Source of the DNA: Isoetes taiwanensis
Lineage: Eukaryota > Streptophyta > Lycopodiopsida > Isoetales > Isoetaceae
Length of the DNA stretch: 64,000 bases
Direction of reading: 5' to 3'
Assembly: GCA_021234155.1 (NCBI GenBank)
Contig: JAJEKV010000014.1
Span: 8,885,563 to 8,949,562, forward strand
Positions 46,011-57,058 of this stretch are shown piece after piece. Position 1 is the stretch's first letter. The number at the start of each line of letters is the position of its first letter. Under the pieces are notes generated by a model, which worked only from the letters and a program-made list of their open reading frames with translations, was not told where the DNA came from and made no database searches. The translations under genes were made by a program, and so were the position numbers.

Positions 46011-47636
46011 TCATACAATAGAACTTAGACTGCTCTGAGGTATGGCTCCTCTATTTCCACATGCTTTAATATTGAGAAGTAAGATTTTATCTCGTTTTAG
46101 GCCATTCTGTTGCATCTTTTTAAACTGTTCAAGAGCGGAACGACCATTATCGTGTTGCATGTATGCTGAAATGATCGTACTCCATGTTATAATATCCTGC
46201 ATTGACTCTCAGAGACCCCGTAAGCTTCCTCTAGATTTCAACATTTGGTATATATATCAATAAGAATCGTCTTAGTAATGAGATCTAGCATTCCCTTGTT
46301 AATAATCTGTTCATGAGTTAATAATCTGTTCATGAATGAGTCTGTCCTCTTGTAATGTTATCTTGTCTAAGGCCCTTTCAATGCATCTCTTAGAAGAGAT
46401 GAAATGCTGGAAGTTCTTCTTGTGCATAACCTGCTATCATTGCAACCCATGAGACAATATCTTGGTCGTGTGTTCAATCAAATAATTTGTGTAGTTCCTG
46501 CAAATTTTTAAGGAGGGGCACAGTGCAAGATCATGTATCCTATCAAACATTTTGTGTGCCTCCTGCAAATTTCCAAGGAGGGGCACAGTGAAGAGTCTGA
46601 AAGGTATAATACTTTGCATATATGGTTTGCCTACAATATTGATAAAAGCTTTCTATATCACCATCAAGTTGAGATGTCATGGTAGTGCCAATATTTGCAG
46701 CATATAATGCCCAAAGCAAGTCTAGAGCTTGTTGATCCCTTCAAATCCTGTAGCAAACCCATAGATCAATACATGCGAATGAAATCATTCCAAGCTAAAA
46801 GTAGTAAAAGATATTTTAAATTTAGTTTCGATTTACTTTCATGAATTGAGGGTTAGAAACAACAAATTAAGTCCAAGTTCTATTTAGCCTTGCTTCTTTT
46901 CCGAGCAGCTCATGCCGATCTCAGATGCTCTGAGATAGCAATTCATCAACTGCTGGCTTCGCCAATGGTTGCACGTCTCGCATCCTACATTCTGCAAGTC
47001 TCCACCGTCACAGAGTCCCTCACAGCGCAGGGAATTTGAGTGCCCAGATAGGGCCTCTCAACGCCTACTACAAGGGTTTTTCCTCCCACATGGGGGGTTT
47101 TTTCATCCCAGTGGTAGAGACACATTGTACAGGGTTTCTGTGGTTTTCTTTTGTGTTTGGAAACTTTCCGCTATATTGTATCACCGTCTCATAGGCCAGT
47201 TGGCCTCCGTGGACGTTAAAACTAACTTCCTTCCTCCCTCCCTCCCTCCCTCCCTCCCTCCCTCCCTCCCTCCCTTCCTTCCTTCCTTCTGCATGTCTGA
47301 ATCAATAATCGAGCTTCAAATCTATCTTAATCAAAGGTGGTTTTGTTGAGCTTCGAAAACTTGTATCCACTACTTTTGGCTGTTGTCCCTGAAAGAATAA
47401 AATGAAGATTGAAAAACATAATTGAAAAGGAATATATTCGAATCAGACCATGGAATGGCGAGATGCCCATAAATTAGATATTGCATTCTTATGCTTCTAT
47501 ACGCTATCAAGATAGTTGAAAATGTCAATGCAACTAACCTTGGGCCTTCTGCTTGCATCCATTTGAAATTGTGTAGAGCTGAATGATCTTTCCTAAATTG
47601 TGCTCCTCTAAGCTCACATTGTATCAACAGAACCAT
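46011..47636 (-). pseudogene. pentatricopeptide-repeat (PPR) protein, degraded
   Basis: Several pieces of plant PLS-type PPR repeats are visible on the minus strand in different frames. At 47636-47490: SALHNFKWMQAEGPRLVALTF. Near 46600-46540: GNLQEAHKMFDRI. Near 46465-46370: DIVSWVAMIAGYAQEE with stops inside the following helix. At 46202-46060: DIITWSTIISAYMQHD then SALEQFKKMQQNGLKRDKI. PPR proteins of this type edit or process organellar RNA. Stops and frame changes occur in every repeat, and an unrelated segment with a TCCC tract (about 46960-47350) interrupts it, so it is a pseudogene. Confidence 0.8.
47229..47288. repeat. (CCTC/TTCC)n microsatellite
   Basis: About eleven CCTC-type units flanked by CTTCC units. 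Upstream (47070-47220) a GGGTTTTTCCTCCCACATGG and CCGTGGACGTTAAA context resembles the end of a copia-type LTR or a retroposon; this is only suggestive. Confidence 0.9.
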
Positions 47637-47639
47637 CTT

Positions 47640-48299
47640 GGTAGTTTATTTCATCCAAGAAAGAACAGAGGCATATCTGTTGTCAGGAACTTTATCTCTA
47701 TAAGATAGGCTAGCAAGATAGGAAGTCCCTCTAATGCAAAAACAACCCTTTTCACCTCTATCTGACTCTTCTACCTGTTCAATTTTCTATTTAGAGAAAG
47801 TTGAAAACCTACAAAGCTTAGACAGATCTACCCATGCAAATGTCTAAGTCTGAAATTCTATGTGGAACAGGCAATGCAAATGGCATACCACAAGACTTTG
47901 TTTTCTGCATCTGAAGTCAATGTTACACATGAGCACATACTTCCATGAATTTAGCATTTGCCAATCACCAAATCCCATGACACAGGTAACAACTATAAAA
48001 CTTGGGCGTGTGCTTCATAGCACATAGAATGATGAAATGCTGGAAGTCTCTAAAATTTCTGTGTGACTATGTGCAAAGCATGTAACTTTTATATATGCCT
48101 AACTTTAGTTCTGCGAAAAAACAATCCGCACTAGCCTCTTTAGCGAAGATGGTCTATCTTGTTAAAATATGCCGTCATTGTGAAAGAAGTTAAACATGCC
48201 TACATCAACCTAATAACAAATAAACATGCATAGCATACTTTTAGCATTCATCTCTATGACGTTCTGGGATAACATATAGTATAAATACCCATATTATAC
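47640..48299. other. no gene recognised
   Basis: AT-rich DNA without long open frames, between the PPR pseudogene and the LTR that ends at about 49707. Confidence 0.4.
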
Positions 48300-49707
48300 T
48301 GCCACGTCTTTAGTACGTATCGACTACGACGACCTGTACCCGACCCTGACAAAGGGTTGTACCATGGGGTATAACCATTGGAACTTGATATATTGCACAT
48401 GTCCCTATAAACATGTGCATATAACCTCCTATTGCCACGTGGCTCTAAATGGCCTTTTAGATTCCAACCCTAAAAGCGTGATGCTAAAAGAACCTCTAGT
48501 CTCTAGAGCGTGCATTACTTAAGCGCCCGACCCATTTCGACCTGACAACGACTGTGAAGCTCGTATTCCCAAGCAAATCATCAAGGCTCGGCCATTTCAA
48601 CATCATGGACTCGTTCAAAGGACTTGGAGCGAACCCAGGATCCGGTCAATGGGTCATTCGATAGGCAATACTTGCTTTCCATCAGGCTTTAGGCCTGAAT
48701 TGCATCTATCCTTAGCCATAGAGTAGATCTGAGATCCCAAACCATTAACAAATGAACCCGATATGTATGCTAGATTAGACAGGTTAGACCTATTCATGGT
48801 TATTTCAGTTCATTGTTCTATGTTTAGATACTTTGTGTGCACACCTGTGTATAATTGGGTAGAGACCCAAAATCTCCTTAGTTTGATGATTCTAGATAGC
48901 CACATTAATTCCCAGTAAATGTGGCCTGTGCATAGGAATATGCCTGGTTGTGGATGGTGGGGTTAGACTGGCTGACAAGGGATGCTTATCCACCTACAGT
49001 TGATCCCTCTGGTGCATAGCGATGGCTGGGGAACGTTGCGGGCTAGGCCTAATAGCTTGTCACTGAGTGTGGGCAAGGTATGGGCTCGACACCTCCTGGG
49101 TGATGCAGTCGCTCAATGGGGTTCAAGTCGTAGACGAGCAGTGGCTCTCTAGCTCGCCTGTAGTTGGCATGGATCTTCTGGAGTGGAGTGATCCCCTCCC
49201 GCCTCATCGAAACTTGGGAGATGCAACCCAGGAGTAGTCCCTCTGACGATGCACCCGGCGTGCTACGGTCACATCCCCAAAACTTATCAATCTATCTGCA
49301 AAGTACGCACATGAGGGGCGGATGGAGTGGACTACCCAACGACTATGTTCTATGCCAGCCAAACCCATTGCTATGAATTCTGTCTGTATTGACTTCTGGA
49401 GATCCTCAGTCGATTTGAGCCTTGGGTAGGATTTTCCCTTTTACTGATGTATTGATGTTTATCATTTCAGGTGTTATGTTGTTATGGTAATCCCACCCTT
49501 CGAGATGGATATGTATTGATGTGATGTTTTACTTATGTACGCACTTCCACAGCTAAGTTGGCCCTGAGGGAGATGGGATGAATGACACGTCCATTCTTCT
49601 CCGTCAGAAGAGTTTGGCATTAGATGGTGGCCTCATGTTGGTGTGCTTAGCCGACAGAAGGGGATCTCCAGTTCCTATACGATTGTATATGTGCAGGGGA
49701 CGTCACA
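48300..49707 (+). mobile_element. LTR of a gypsy-type retrotransposon (left boundary approximate)
   Basis: The right end reads GACGTCACA and is followed at 49709-49720 by TGGTATCAGAGC, which complements the 3' end of initiator methionine tRNA, the usual primer for plant LTR elements. The LTR is thus oriented plus and its internal region should start at about 49708. The left end is not defined by sequence; composition turns GC-richer near 48300 (TGCCACGTCTTTAGTACG). No coding region follows because a second LTR-like element begins at about 49830. Confidence 0.55.
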
Positions 49708-49708
49708 A

Positions 49709-49720
49709 TGGTATCAGAGC
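49709..49720 (+). promoter_or_regulatory. tRNA-iMet primer-binding site
   Basis: TGGTATCAGAGC is a perfect match to the primer-binding site of many plant gypsy and copia elements and lies one base after an LTR-type CA end. Confidence 0.85.
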
Positions 49721-49933
49721 AATGATCTTCCTGGACCAAGATTGAATATTGGCCATTTCCTAGTAGTACTAACAGTCTACATCTTCAGTCTTGGAGCTGA
49801 AATCCCAAGCGCAGACCTCAAACGATAGGAATTTTTTCCCCTCCATCATAGTATAAAGAGTTAGTTAGGAATATCTAGTAATTATAAACCTGGATTTTAT
49901 TAGAACTTAGAAATTTTGGCCATCAAAGAGGTG

Positions 49934-50003
49934 ACTACTCACGTCGTGTGCCTAGCACACATCCAAAATTCTGGGATTGCCTCCAGGGACACGTCGTGAG
50001 TAG
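49934..50003. repeat. 70-bp palindromic repeat, copy 1
   Basis: ACTACTCACGTCGTG at the left pairs with CACGTCGTGAGTAG at the right, around a core with CACACATCCAAAATTCT. Related copies lie at 50981-51048, 56786-56854 and 56988-57058. Confidence 0.85.
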
Positions 50004-50100
50004 GAGACCAGACGACCATGAAGGATAGGTCTAAACTGTAATATATTAGGTTAAATGAGCTTTAAATCAGAAATTGAGCTAGAAAAACCTATCAAAACTC

Positions 50101-50947
50101 TAAGAAAATAATTTTTTTTTTGAAGGACTTGAGCCTTTATTATCCAGAGAGTTATAGAGTACAATGGGGACTAAAAACTCAGTGGAGAGAATGCCCACCA
50201 GAGCAAAACCACCCCACGCAAATACAACATCTAAACAATATGAAGAGCAAGCAAAAACTCATAAGTAAGTATGAATCTGAAGATAGTGCTCCCAAATATG
50301 GCTCTTCACCTCATTAGCAATTGATGAGCACCTGAATGCTTTGACAATTCGTTGTTGGGCGTCAAGAAGGATCTGTGCATCTGAACAAGCAAGACCTTTG
50401 AATATGAGAAGGTTCCTTCTTTTCCAAATGGACCAAATGATCCATGCAGAAGCCACATGAAATGCCCTTTTTGCCAAATTATCCCAACTACTTGGATAGA
50501 CTGCTAGTAACACCTGCTGGCTATTCAAATTGCAACGAAAGAGGACTTGAAGCCGCAACCAAGCATGTCTGACATGTCTACATAGGAAGAAGCAATGCTC
50601 AATTGTCTCGTCCCTCTGTGCACATAAGGGACAAAGTGCAGATACCTTTGGACGAAATCTGTGCACCAGAATATTAACGCGCAGACAACGATGAATGACT
50701 TGCCACCATAAAACAGATACTTTGGGATGGAGTAGTTTATCACATACCCATTTCTATACTGCTTTCTGCCGATCCCTAGGAATGACCAAAGGCCACTTGG
50801 ACGAAGGAGGCAAGACGTCCGCAGTAAGCAAGACCTTGTACATGGAATTCACCAACTTATCTGCTTTGACACGCTCATGAACTACCCAAGGCTGGGGGTC
50901 ATCCACTTGCGCGACTGGAGGAAAAATTGAACCTTTAAGAAAATAAT
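50101..50947 (-). mobile_element. 5'-truncated L1-type LINE with 12-bp TSD
   Basis: TAAGAAAATAAT flanks the insert exactly at 50101-50112 and 50936-50947. The 823-bp insert (50113-50935) reads on the minus strand and ends in an A-tail (T9 at 50113). It encodes the zinc-binding tail of plant L1-type reverse transcriptases (zf-RVT) at 50666-50259: HRFRPKVSALCPLC, then ETIEHCFFLCRHVRHAW (CxxC...H....C) and RRNLLIFKG. The RT core and endonuclease are missing through 5' truncation during target-primed reverse transcription. Not functional. Confidence 0.92.
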
Positions 50948-50980
50948 GTTAGAGGATAAATTAAGGGACCAAAAAGAGTG

Positions 50981-51048
50981 ACTACTCACCGTGTACCCAG
51001 CACACATCCAAAATTCTCGGACTACCTCCTAGTGCACGATGTAAGTAG
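50981..51048. repeat. 70-bp palindromic repeat, copy 2
   Basis: A diverged copy of the repeat at 49934-50003 (ACTACTCACCGTG...CACGATGTAAGTAG), about 225 bp away from it once the LINE is subtracted. Confidence 0.8.
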
Positions 51049-51433
51049 TGGCCATGAATATGCTATATCGAAGCCACTAAACACTTATAATCTAAATAGT
51101 TAGATAACATGAATTTCCCAGTAAAAACCCCAAAAATTCCCAACCCTATAAATAGAACCCTTGAGTTTCTCCATTTGTGTTTTCCTTCATGTTTTGTCGA
51201 GCTCCGGCCTGCAAACCGCTTTTAAGGTGCCAATAAGGCGATCAAACTAATGTCAAGTATGGCCCGCACCAAATAAATTGCAAGGAAGATGAATTGCAAG
51301 CACCTAAGTTCACACCATAGAACAAAAAGCTCGGGACGCCAAGAAACGGAAGAGAGTGGAAGAGTAGCCAGAAGGCACAGAAGAGCATGAGACAAGGCAA
51401 GATAGAGAACAGGAACAGGAGAATGAAGAACAA

Positions 51434-51718
51434 ATGGAGCAAGAAGGAGAACATGACCAAGAGGTTGGGGATCAAATAGAGCATGCAAAACAGGAGGACG
51501 AGCCGGTCAAGAAGACCAAGCTTACCCCTGACGAGAAGGAGGCTCGAGACCTCCAAAGGATAAAGAAGAAGATGGAACAGAAGAAGCTAAAGAGAGCAGA
51601 AAAGGAAGAACTGGAGAAGAAGAGAGCGGAAAAAGGCAAGGGAAGAGGAAGACCAAGACCACACCCAATAAGAGGATCAAGATCTTTGAGACCAACCAAC
51701 ATCGTCATCCGATACTGA
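51434..51718 (+). CDS. Lys/Glu-rich 94-aa ORF of the LTR-like element
   Basis: Highly charged and helical (KKTKLTPDEKEARDLQ, then KKKMEQKKLKRAEKEELEKK), ending in a basic GRGRPRPHPIRG tail that resembles an AT-hook. It has no recognisable domain. It lies just after the left LTR-like region, where gag would be in an autonomous element. A shift to the neighbouring frame (SSSDTESVDAYRLPKH) keeps the region open up to the TIR insertion at 51746. Confidence 0.35.
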   Translation: MEQEGEHDQEVGDQIEHAKQEDEPVKKTKLTPDEKEARDLQRIKKKMEQKKLKRAEKEELEKKRAEKGKGRGRPRPHPIRGSRSLRPTNIVIRY

Positions 51719-52717
51719 GTCAGTCGATGCTTACAGGCTGCCCAAGCATTAGGGCGGATTTGGGGTCTCAAAACAGCCTCCTATCAGCCATTCCACATCA
51801 TATTTCAGCTCCTTTTTTCCCATGCCACCTAGGATACCAAACTCTCATAATTACAGATTTGCTTAGAATATTCTCCCGGAATAAGAGGGATCGCACATTC
51901 ATGGCGCCATATGTATTCTGTTGGTTGTCAGACAGACTGATGCAACACGTGGCGCTTCTAAAAAGCCACTTGCATTATAGCATACCGGCAACTCATGACG
52001 GTGTCTCTTGGTTTATCAGATACCAAGCGTGTGCGTCACCGATTCTTGTCTTGCGCTATTTTCATTTAGAGGCCATGGCCATACAAGCTTCCCGCCTTCT
52101 ACATTTCAAAATTTGAATGTGTAGGTTGAAGCTTTGTATCAGACTTTCATTTCGAGGCGCTGCGATTGCGCCTTAACCGGGATCTTTACTTCATCCCAAT
52201 ACAGGCTTCCTTCCCGCCCCCTACAATTCGAAATTTGAATTTGCTTAATGTATAAAAGCATGGATTGTAGGAGAATGGACTTTTCGATTTCCGTATGCAC
52301 GTTGCAAATTTCAAAAACGAGGTTAGTACGGACGTTCGGCTCATACGAAGCGAATTGTGCTGGGGCATACAAATTGTACACCTTCATTTCGCGCCGTGCG
52401 ATCCACGCATGCATCTTGGTATTAAATAGTACGTTAAATTCGAATTATATCGAGGTTAAACTCAAATCATATAGGTTTAGGAATAAGGTTAAAAAAGGAA
52501 GATATTGGATATTTATGGTATTATGCATGGCTCAAATTTCGAGACATACACATAATGGCATTTAATGATGGTTGACAGGACTGGAATTCGAATCATTTCT
52601 ACGATTTTCACGTCTAATCTAGCATATATCTATTCCAGCCTAGTTTGGCGCCCATTCTCCGCCCATTTCGCCCAATCTTCGCTAGGATCCTTCGCCCAAT
52701 TTCGCTAGTCCATCGCC

Positions 52718-53137
52718 ATGAAGAGATCAGCTCGGGAAGAGCCGGAGGTGTCCTCCAAGAGGCGCCTATTACGGCTGGAAGAGGCGTTCCCTCCGCTGGC
52801 CACGGTTCTTGCTTTGAATGCTTCCGATTCCTCTGATTCCTCCTCTGATTCCTCTGATGAGGAATCAGAAAATGAGGAATCAGAGGAAATTTTGGAGCAG
52901 GAGTTCATCACAGGTGTTCTTGAAGGCTGGGAAGGAGATTCTTCAGAGAATGAGTGATCTACCGAAGGAGAAGAAGCCGAAGATGATGAAGAAGATGAAG
53001 AAGTTGAAGACGAATCCGCTGAATTCAAGGAGTTCATGGCGTTGCTAAATGGTACATGCATGTTTTCTTTCTTTTCTTAAGCATTCAACTAACGGTTCTT
53101 ATTTTTTTGTTTTGCAGATGGTGAAGCAGATGAATGA
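52718..53137 (+). pseudogene. small acidic protein gene carried by the TIR element (2 exons, in-frame stop)
   Basis: The ATG at 52718 starts MKRSAREEPEVSSKRRLLRL, followed by a Ser/Asp/Glu-rich tract (SDSSDSSSDSSDEESENEES) and FITGVLEGWEGDSSENE, then TGA at 52955-52957. The same frame continues (STEGEEAEDDEEDEEVEDES, AEFKEFMALLN) to a GT donor after 53051. A 66-bp intron ends TTTTGCAG at 53117, and the second exon gives DGEADE-stop at 53137. Coding character beyond the stop suggests a CGA-to-TGA change. No family recognised; it could be a captured host fragment. Confidence 0.5.
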
Positions 53138-55298
53138 AATTTGTTAGGGCAGAGCACCCTTTTTTTTTTCCTCCTTGTTCTTAGCCTCCAGCTTGCCTCC
53201 AGCTTCATACCAACGTGCCTCCAGCTTCTATCTTTTTCGAGGGAATGTACATGCCTCCCGGTCTATTTTCTTACCATATGACTGCAAGCCTCCGGGCTTT
53301 TTTGCTGTGAATAGTTGAAGCCTCCGGGCATTTAAATTTCCAAAATGATGTTCTGATGTAAAGCCATACGGCCACGAAAAATTTTGAATGTAAAAAGTTT
53401 TTGCTTCTAATTCCATTTGAATACCTAACTTGTTTTTTTACTGTACATGTTTTGGTGCTTATAGGATTAGTGTATATGACAAGGGCAGCTAGTGTAGGCA
53501 ATTGTGTGAATAGAGCTGAATTGGATGAATGTAGGCAATTGTATAAATTTTATGAATGGATGTGAATTGTATGGAAATATGCAATTTTATGATTGGTTGT
53601 TTGCTGTACCAGAAGGACATGGACATGTATGTATTAAAGATTACCTGAAACAACCAGAATGTTTTAAGTACATAAAATGCTGCACAGAAAATGACACAAG
53701 TCTTTGTAATTGTTAAATTAATTCACATGGTCATTACTTTTCATTTAAAAGAAATCATAATATGATATTTATAAACTCAGCCAACTTACATCACAACTGT
53801 TCTGCAACTGTAAACCAACCAAAAACTGGATCGATTCCAAGCACTTGATTGTATATGTACAACAAGTGCTTGCAAGGTATGAATCCTCTTATCCTTTCCA
53901 TGTGGATGAAATCCGAACAACTGCTCGTCCTTGATGAATACTATGTATGTGCTATCTTCACATTTGACTACATAGTCCACATGTTTATTTTTTAAGTAGG
54001 TCTTCTCTTGCACAGAATCCACTTTCATTCTCTTTGACTGCTATTTGCATCTAAAATACTTTACCAACTTTAGTAGTACATAAAGTTATTAGCCCTTTTC
54101 AAAAAGCAAACACTTTATCAATAAATGAGCACGTCTCATATCCACACTTAACTTCAAATAAGACACATATATATTTCTTTTATTAAAAGATAATCAAAGT
54201 AATTTTATTATAGGAAGTCATCTTTTTCCAAAAAGATCACACCAAGCGAATTTTGTATAAGCTAAAGGGTTGGAATATACTAAATTCGCATGGTGTGATC
54301 CACTTTCTTGTTTGTTGTCAATAGATAATAACACCAAGTCCCTCATCAATAGTCTCCAATTTGTATATAAAATATATATCATTCCAAGTTATATTATGTT
54401 TTATGAACTAAACTTTTTCAAAGAGGGCCTCAAAGCAAAATACAAACACTTAATCAATAAGCCATCTCTTTACCAACAACCAAAGCTTTATTAAATAAGA
54501 TTTTTATGTTATTTTATCAAACCTAACAATGTTTCCATATGTGACACTTTGTGTTAACTGATCCAAAGGCTCACGAAAGCGACATTTTATACAATATATC
54601 TTTGGAGCATTTTGTGTCGTGGCATTAGTAAACACCTCTAATGGAGCAAATATTTTGTAACTCATTTTTTCAACAACCCTGGATGCACGTCTTATCAAAC
54701 ATTTATTCATTGCAAGGACACCATTCTCATAACTTTGAGGCTTGCACAATTCGCTTAAAAGAGGTCATGGGACGACTTTCAAGCTCGGCTCCCACAACTT
54801 TACAACGTAAAACTAGATGCCCATTGCCCTGAATGTATATCTTGGAAGAGCATGTCTCTTATGTCCATATGTTAAACAACAATGATGCTAGTAATGCTTT
54901 TCCCTAGTCTCAAATCCCCGACATCTGATAAATATAGTCCGAAGAAAAATATTTGATTCAGTGGGTGAATATAAATCAAGAAGAGGGAAGAAAAAAGAAG
55001 CAAGGATCACATGACGCGAAATCTCACTACACATTTACAACGTGCATATGCATTTTCGCATGGTGTGATCCATGTATTATTGAGGGTGCAAATTTGCAAA
55101 TATCCTCCTCTTAACACCCTGTCCCGAGATTTTCATTCTAAGAATGAATCTGAGGCGTCCGATCAAGCATGAAGAGGGCATGTATGGCCGGTAACATCTT
55201 CTCCTGTTTTGTTATGACCATAACACTTCTGTTATCACCATAACAGCCTCCACAAGACACGTGGCCGAATAAAAATCTCTTGCCAGGGTGTTAAGGCT
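53138..55298. other. AT-rich interior of the TIR element
   Basis: No convincing gene. GCCTCCAGCTT occurs three times at 53186-53228 and GCCTCCGGGC twice at about 53288-53330. TTCGCATGGTGTGATCCA is repeated near 54286 and 55056. Open frames such as 54028-53786 (minus) are short and unassigned. Confidence 0.4.
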
Positions 55299-55424
55299 GA
55301 TAACAGCCTCTCCAGGGGCCGTTATGGGGCAGGAAACTGCCTCGGCCATATTGCCTTACTAGCGGCGTCCGGTACGGCCTCGGCAGTTTCCTGCCCCATA
55401 ACGGCCCCTGGAGAGGCTGTTATC
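55299..55424. repeat. 43-bp perfect inverted repeat with 40-bp loop
   Basis: The arm 55299-55341 (GATAACAGCCTCTCCAGGGG ... GGAAACTGCC) and the arm 55382-55424 are exact reverse complements over 43 bases. The loop (55342-55381) continues the symmetry weakly (TCGGCC / GGCCTCGG). The upstream 60 bp contain further GTTATnnCCATAACA pieces. The repeat lies inside the TIR element, close to its right end. Perfect arms imply recent origin or maintenance. Confidence 0.97.
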
Positions 55425-56020
55425 TAGCCCTTCAAATCCCTTCCTCCCCTCCCTTCCCTTTTTTTTTGCAATATACTATCCATAGCTTGTCCGCACATCG
55501 CCTCGTCGTTGTCACTTAACTCTATGCTCGCCCCTCATCGATGCTATAACATACTCACCCATGAACCTTTGGAGACATAACCTCCTACTTCTTGACCTTG
55601 AGTGTTCTGTAAATGGGGCAAAAACACAGACACTATTGGAGACTTGGATTCCAAATGAAGAGTGAAGGCGGAGAGGATGCACGTAGCGGCGCTAATGTGA
55701 ACAATGGAAATCTTGGCGCCAAAATTTGATAAGGTGGTTGGTGCATGTGGGCATGTGCACAGTAGGCGGAAAAAGTAGCCATTATTTTGGTCCGCGATAC
55801 GATTTTCGAAAAATGCGGGCCATTAATGTGGTTGCAATGAATGCACAAATATGTCCTATGAAATTTCGCCATGTGGATGCAAGTAAGCATGCTCCTCTTT
55901 CTACTTGCCAACTAATACTGACTTTGGACAAAATGCGCAAGCATCATTGGTCGCGAGAAACATGACGTGGAATTCTGGCATCCAAGTTATGGGCCATTTT
56001 GAGACCCCAAATCCCCCCTA

Positions 56021-56540
56021 ATGCACATGGAAGCATGGGAAGGACCGTCTGAGGCAAGGAGGGACGAGGCAGACATAGAAGATCTGGAGGCATCACCACC
56101 TTTCCCAACTTGGCATGAGCCTGGTAGCAAGAAGAGAGGTAAGAACACTCAAGAGGCATACATCCTGACTCATGACAAGGAGCATAAGCACAAATTTGCA
56201 AAATACAAGGCATACATGAAAATGTATGACGTGTATTCAAAGTACTGCAAGGAGCACAAGGTCAAGTATGTAGAAGGTGGGAGGCCAACTAAGGAGAGCA
56301 CCCTAAAACCTCCCCTAGATAAACTCCAACCGCCCAAGAAGCCGATGAAGAACAGGCACGACTCCATCTTTGCCCATGCTATCCAGGAGATCCGGCACTT
56401 CCAAAGGAGCTATGGCCTGTTGATACCCCGCATGGCACAAGGTGGGTTCGTGAGATACTACACGAATTCGACAAAACCAAGCGGATAATGGACGATATGC
56501 TCCTCGCCCTGCAAGAAGCTGCAGATCAAGAAGTCATCTA
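56021..56540 (+). CDS. unassigned ORF of the LTR-like element (right of the TIR insertion)
   Basis: An open frame of 156 codons (56021-56488) is rich in Lys/Tyr/His (DKEHKHKFAKYKAYMKMYDV) with a Pro-rich segment. In the next frame it continues ILHEFDKTKRIMDDMLLALQ then EAADQEVI and a stop at about 56540. The frame starts at the edge of the TIR element, so its original N-terminus probably lay to the left of the insertion. No domain recognised; a degenerate gag-like protein is possible. Confidence 0.35.
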
Positions 56541-56785
56541 ACACTTTGAAGACTCCCTGGCTTGTGCACTTCACACCAAGAGAGTGACATGCATGCCCAA
56601 GGACATGCACTTCGCCAGGTTTATCAAAAACCAACGTAGATAGTATTAAGTTGACATTATTATGTATAATAAAATTTTGGAGTGAATATAAATATATGTT
56701 GTTTATTAAGTTGTAAGTAAGTTGATTAGACGAATGCATGCTTTATTTTAGTCAATTTGATCAAATTATGACCAACCAGCCCCCC

Positions 56786-57058
56786 ACTACTCACGTCGTG
56801 CGCCTGGAGCACGTTTGACAATCTTGGACTGGTCTGTGGCGCACTGTGAGTAGTCAACCCCAATTCTACCAGGAAACGACCCCAAAACTGGAAATAATGA
56901 TGAATTTTGGCTCCACTCATCGAGTAGAGTGGAAACATACCCTTAGTTCAACAATTTTGGCGACAACTGAGAACCAAACAGGCTGCCACTACTTATGTCG
57001 TGCGCCTGGAGCATGTTTGAAAATCTTGGATTTGCCTGTGATGCACGCCGTGAGTAGT
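56786..57058. repeat. 70-bp palindromic repeats, copies 3 and 4
   Basis: Copy 3 (56786-56854) and copy 4 (56988-57058) share GTCGTGCGCCTGGAGCA(C/T)GTTTGA and end CNNNGTGAGTAGT. They are about 202 bp apart and precede the right-hand TATA box, mirroring the left LTR-like region. Confidence 0.85.

Larger units (their letters stand above)
51750..56020. mobile_element. 4.27-kb TIR DNA transposon, non-autonomous
   Basis: Inverted ends: GCATTAGGGCGGATTTGGGG + TCTCAAAA at 51746-51773 and its complement at 55997-56024 match at 27 of 28 positions. A TA at 51750-51751 and 56019-56020 can be read as the target duplication (TTA/TAA if PIF-like). The interior has a spliced acidic ORF (52718-53137), a large palindrome (55299-55424) and AT-rich DNA with no DDE transposase. 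The superfamily is open: G-rich termini suggest PIF/Harbinger, and a TA duplication would suggest Tc1/mariner-like. It is inserted in the LTR-like element. Confidence 0.8.

Noticed and set aside
46969-47349. 126-codon plus-strand ORF
   Set aside because: It runs through a CCTC microsatellite (poly-Leu-Pro) and an unrelated insert in the PPR pseudogene.
52705-53061. 118-codon minus-strand Ser-rich ORF
   Set aside because: It is the antisense of the acidic plus-strand gene, which has a splice site and a better start.
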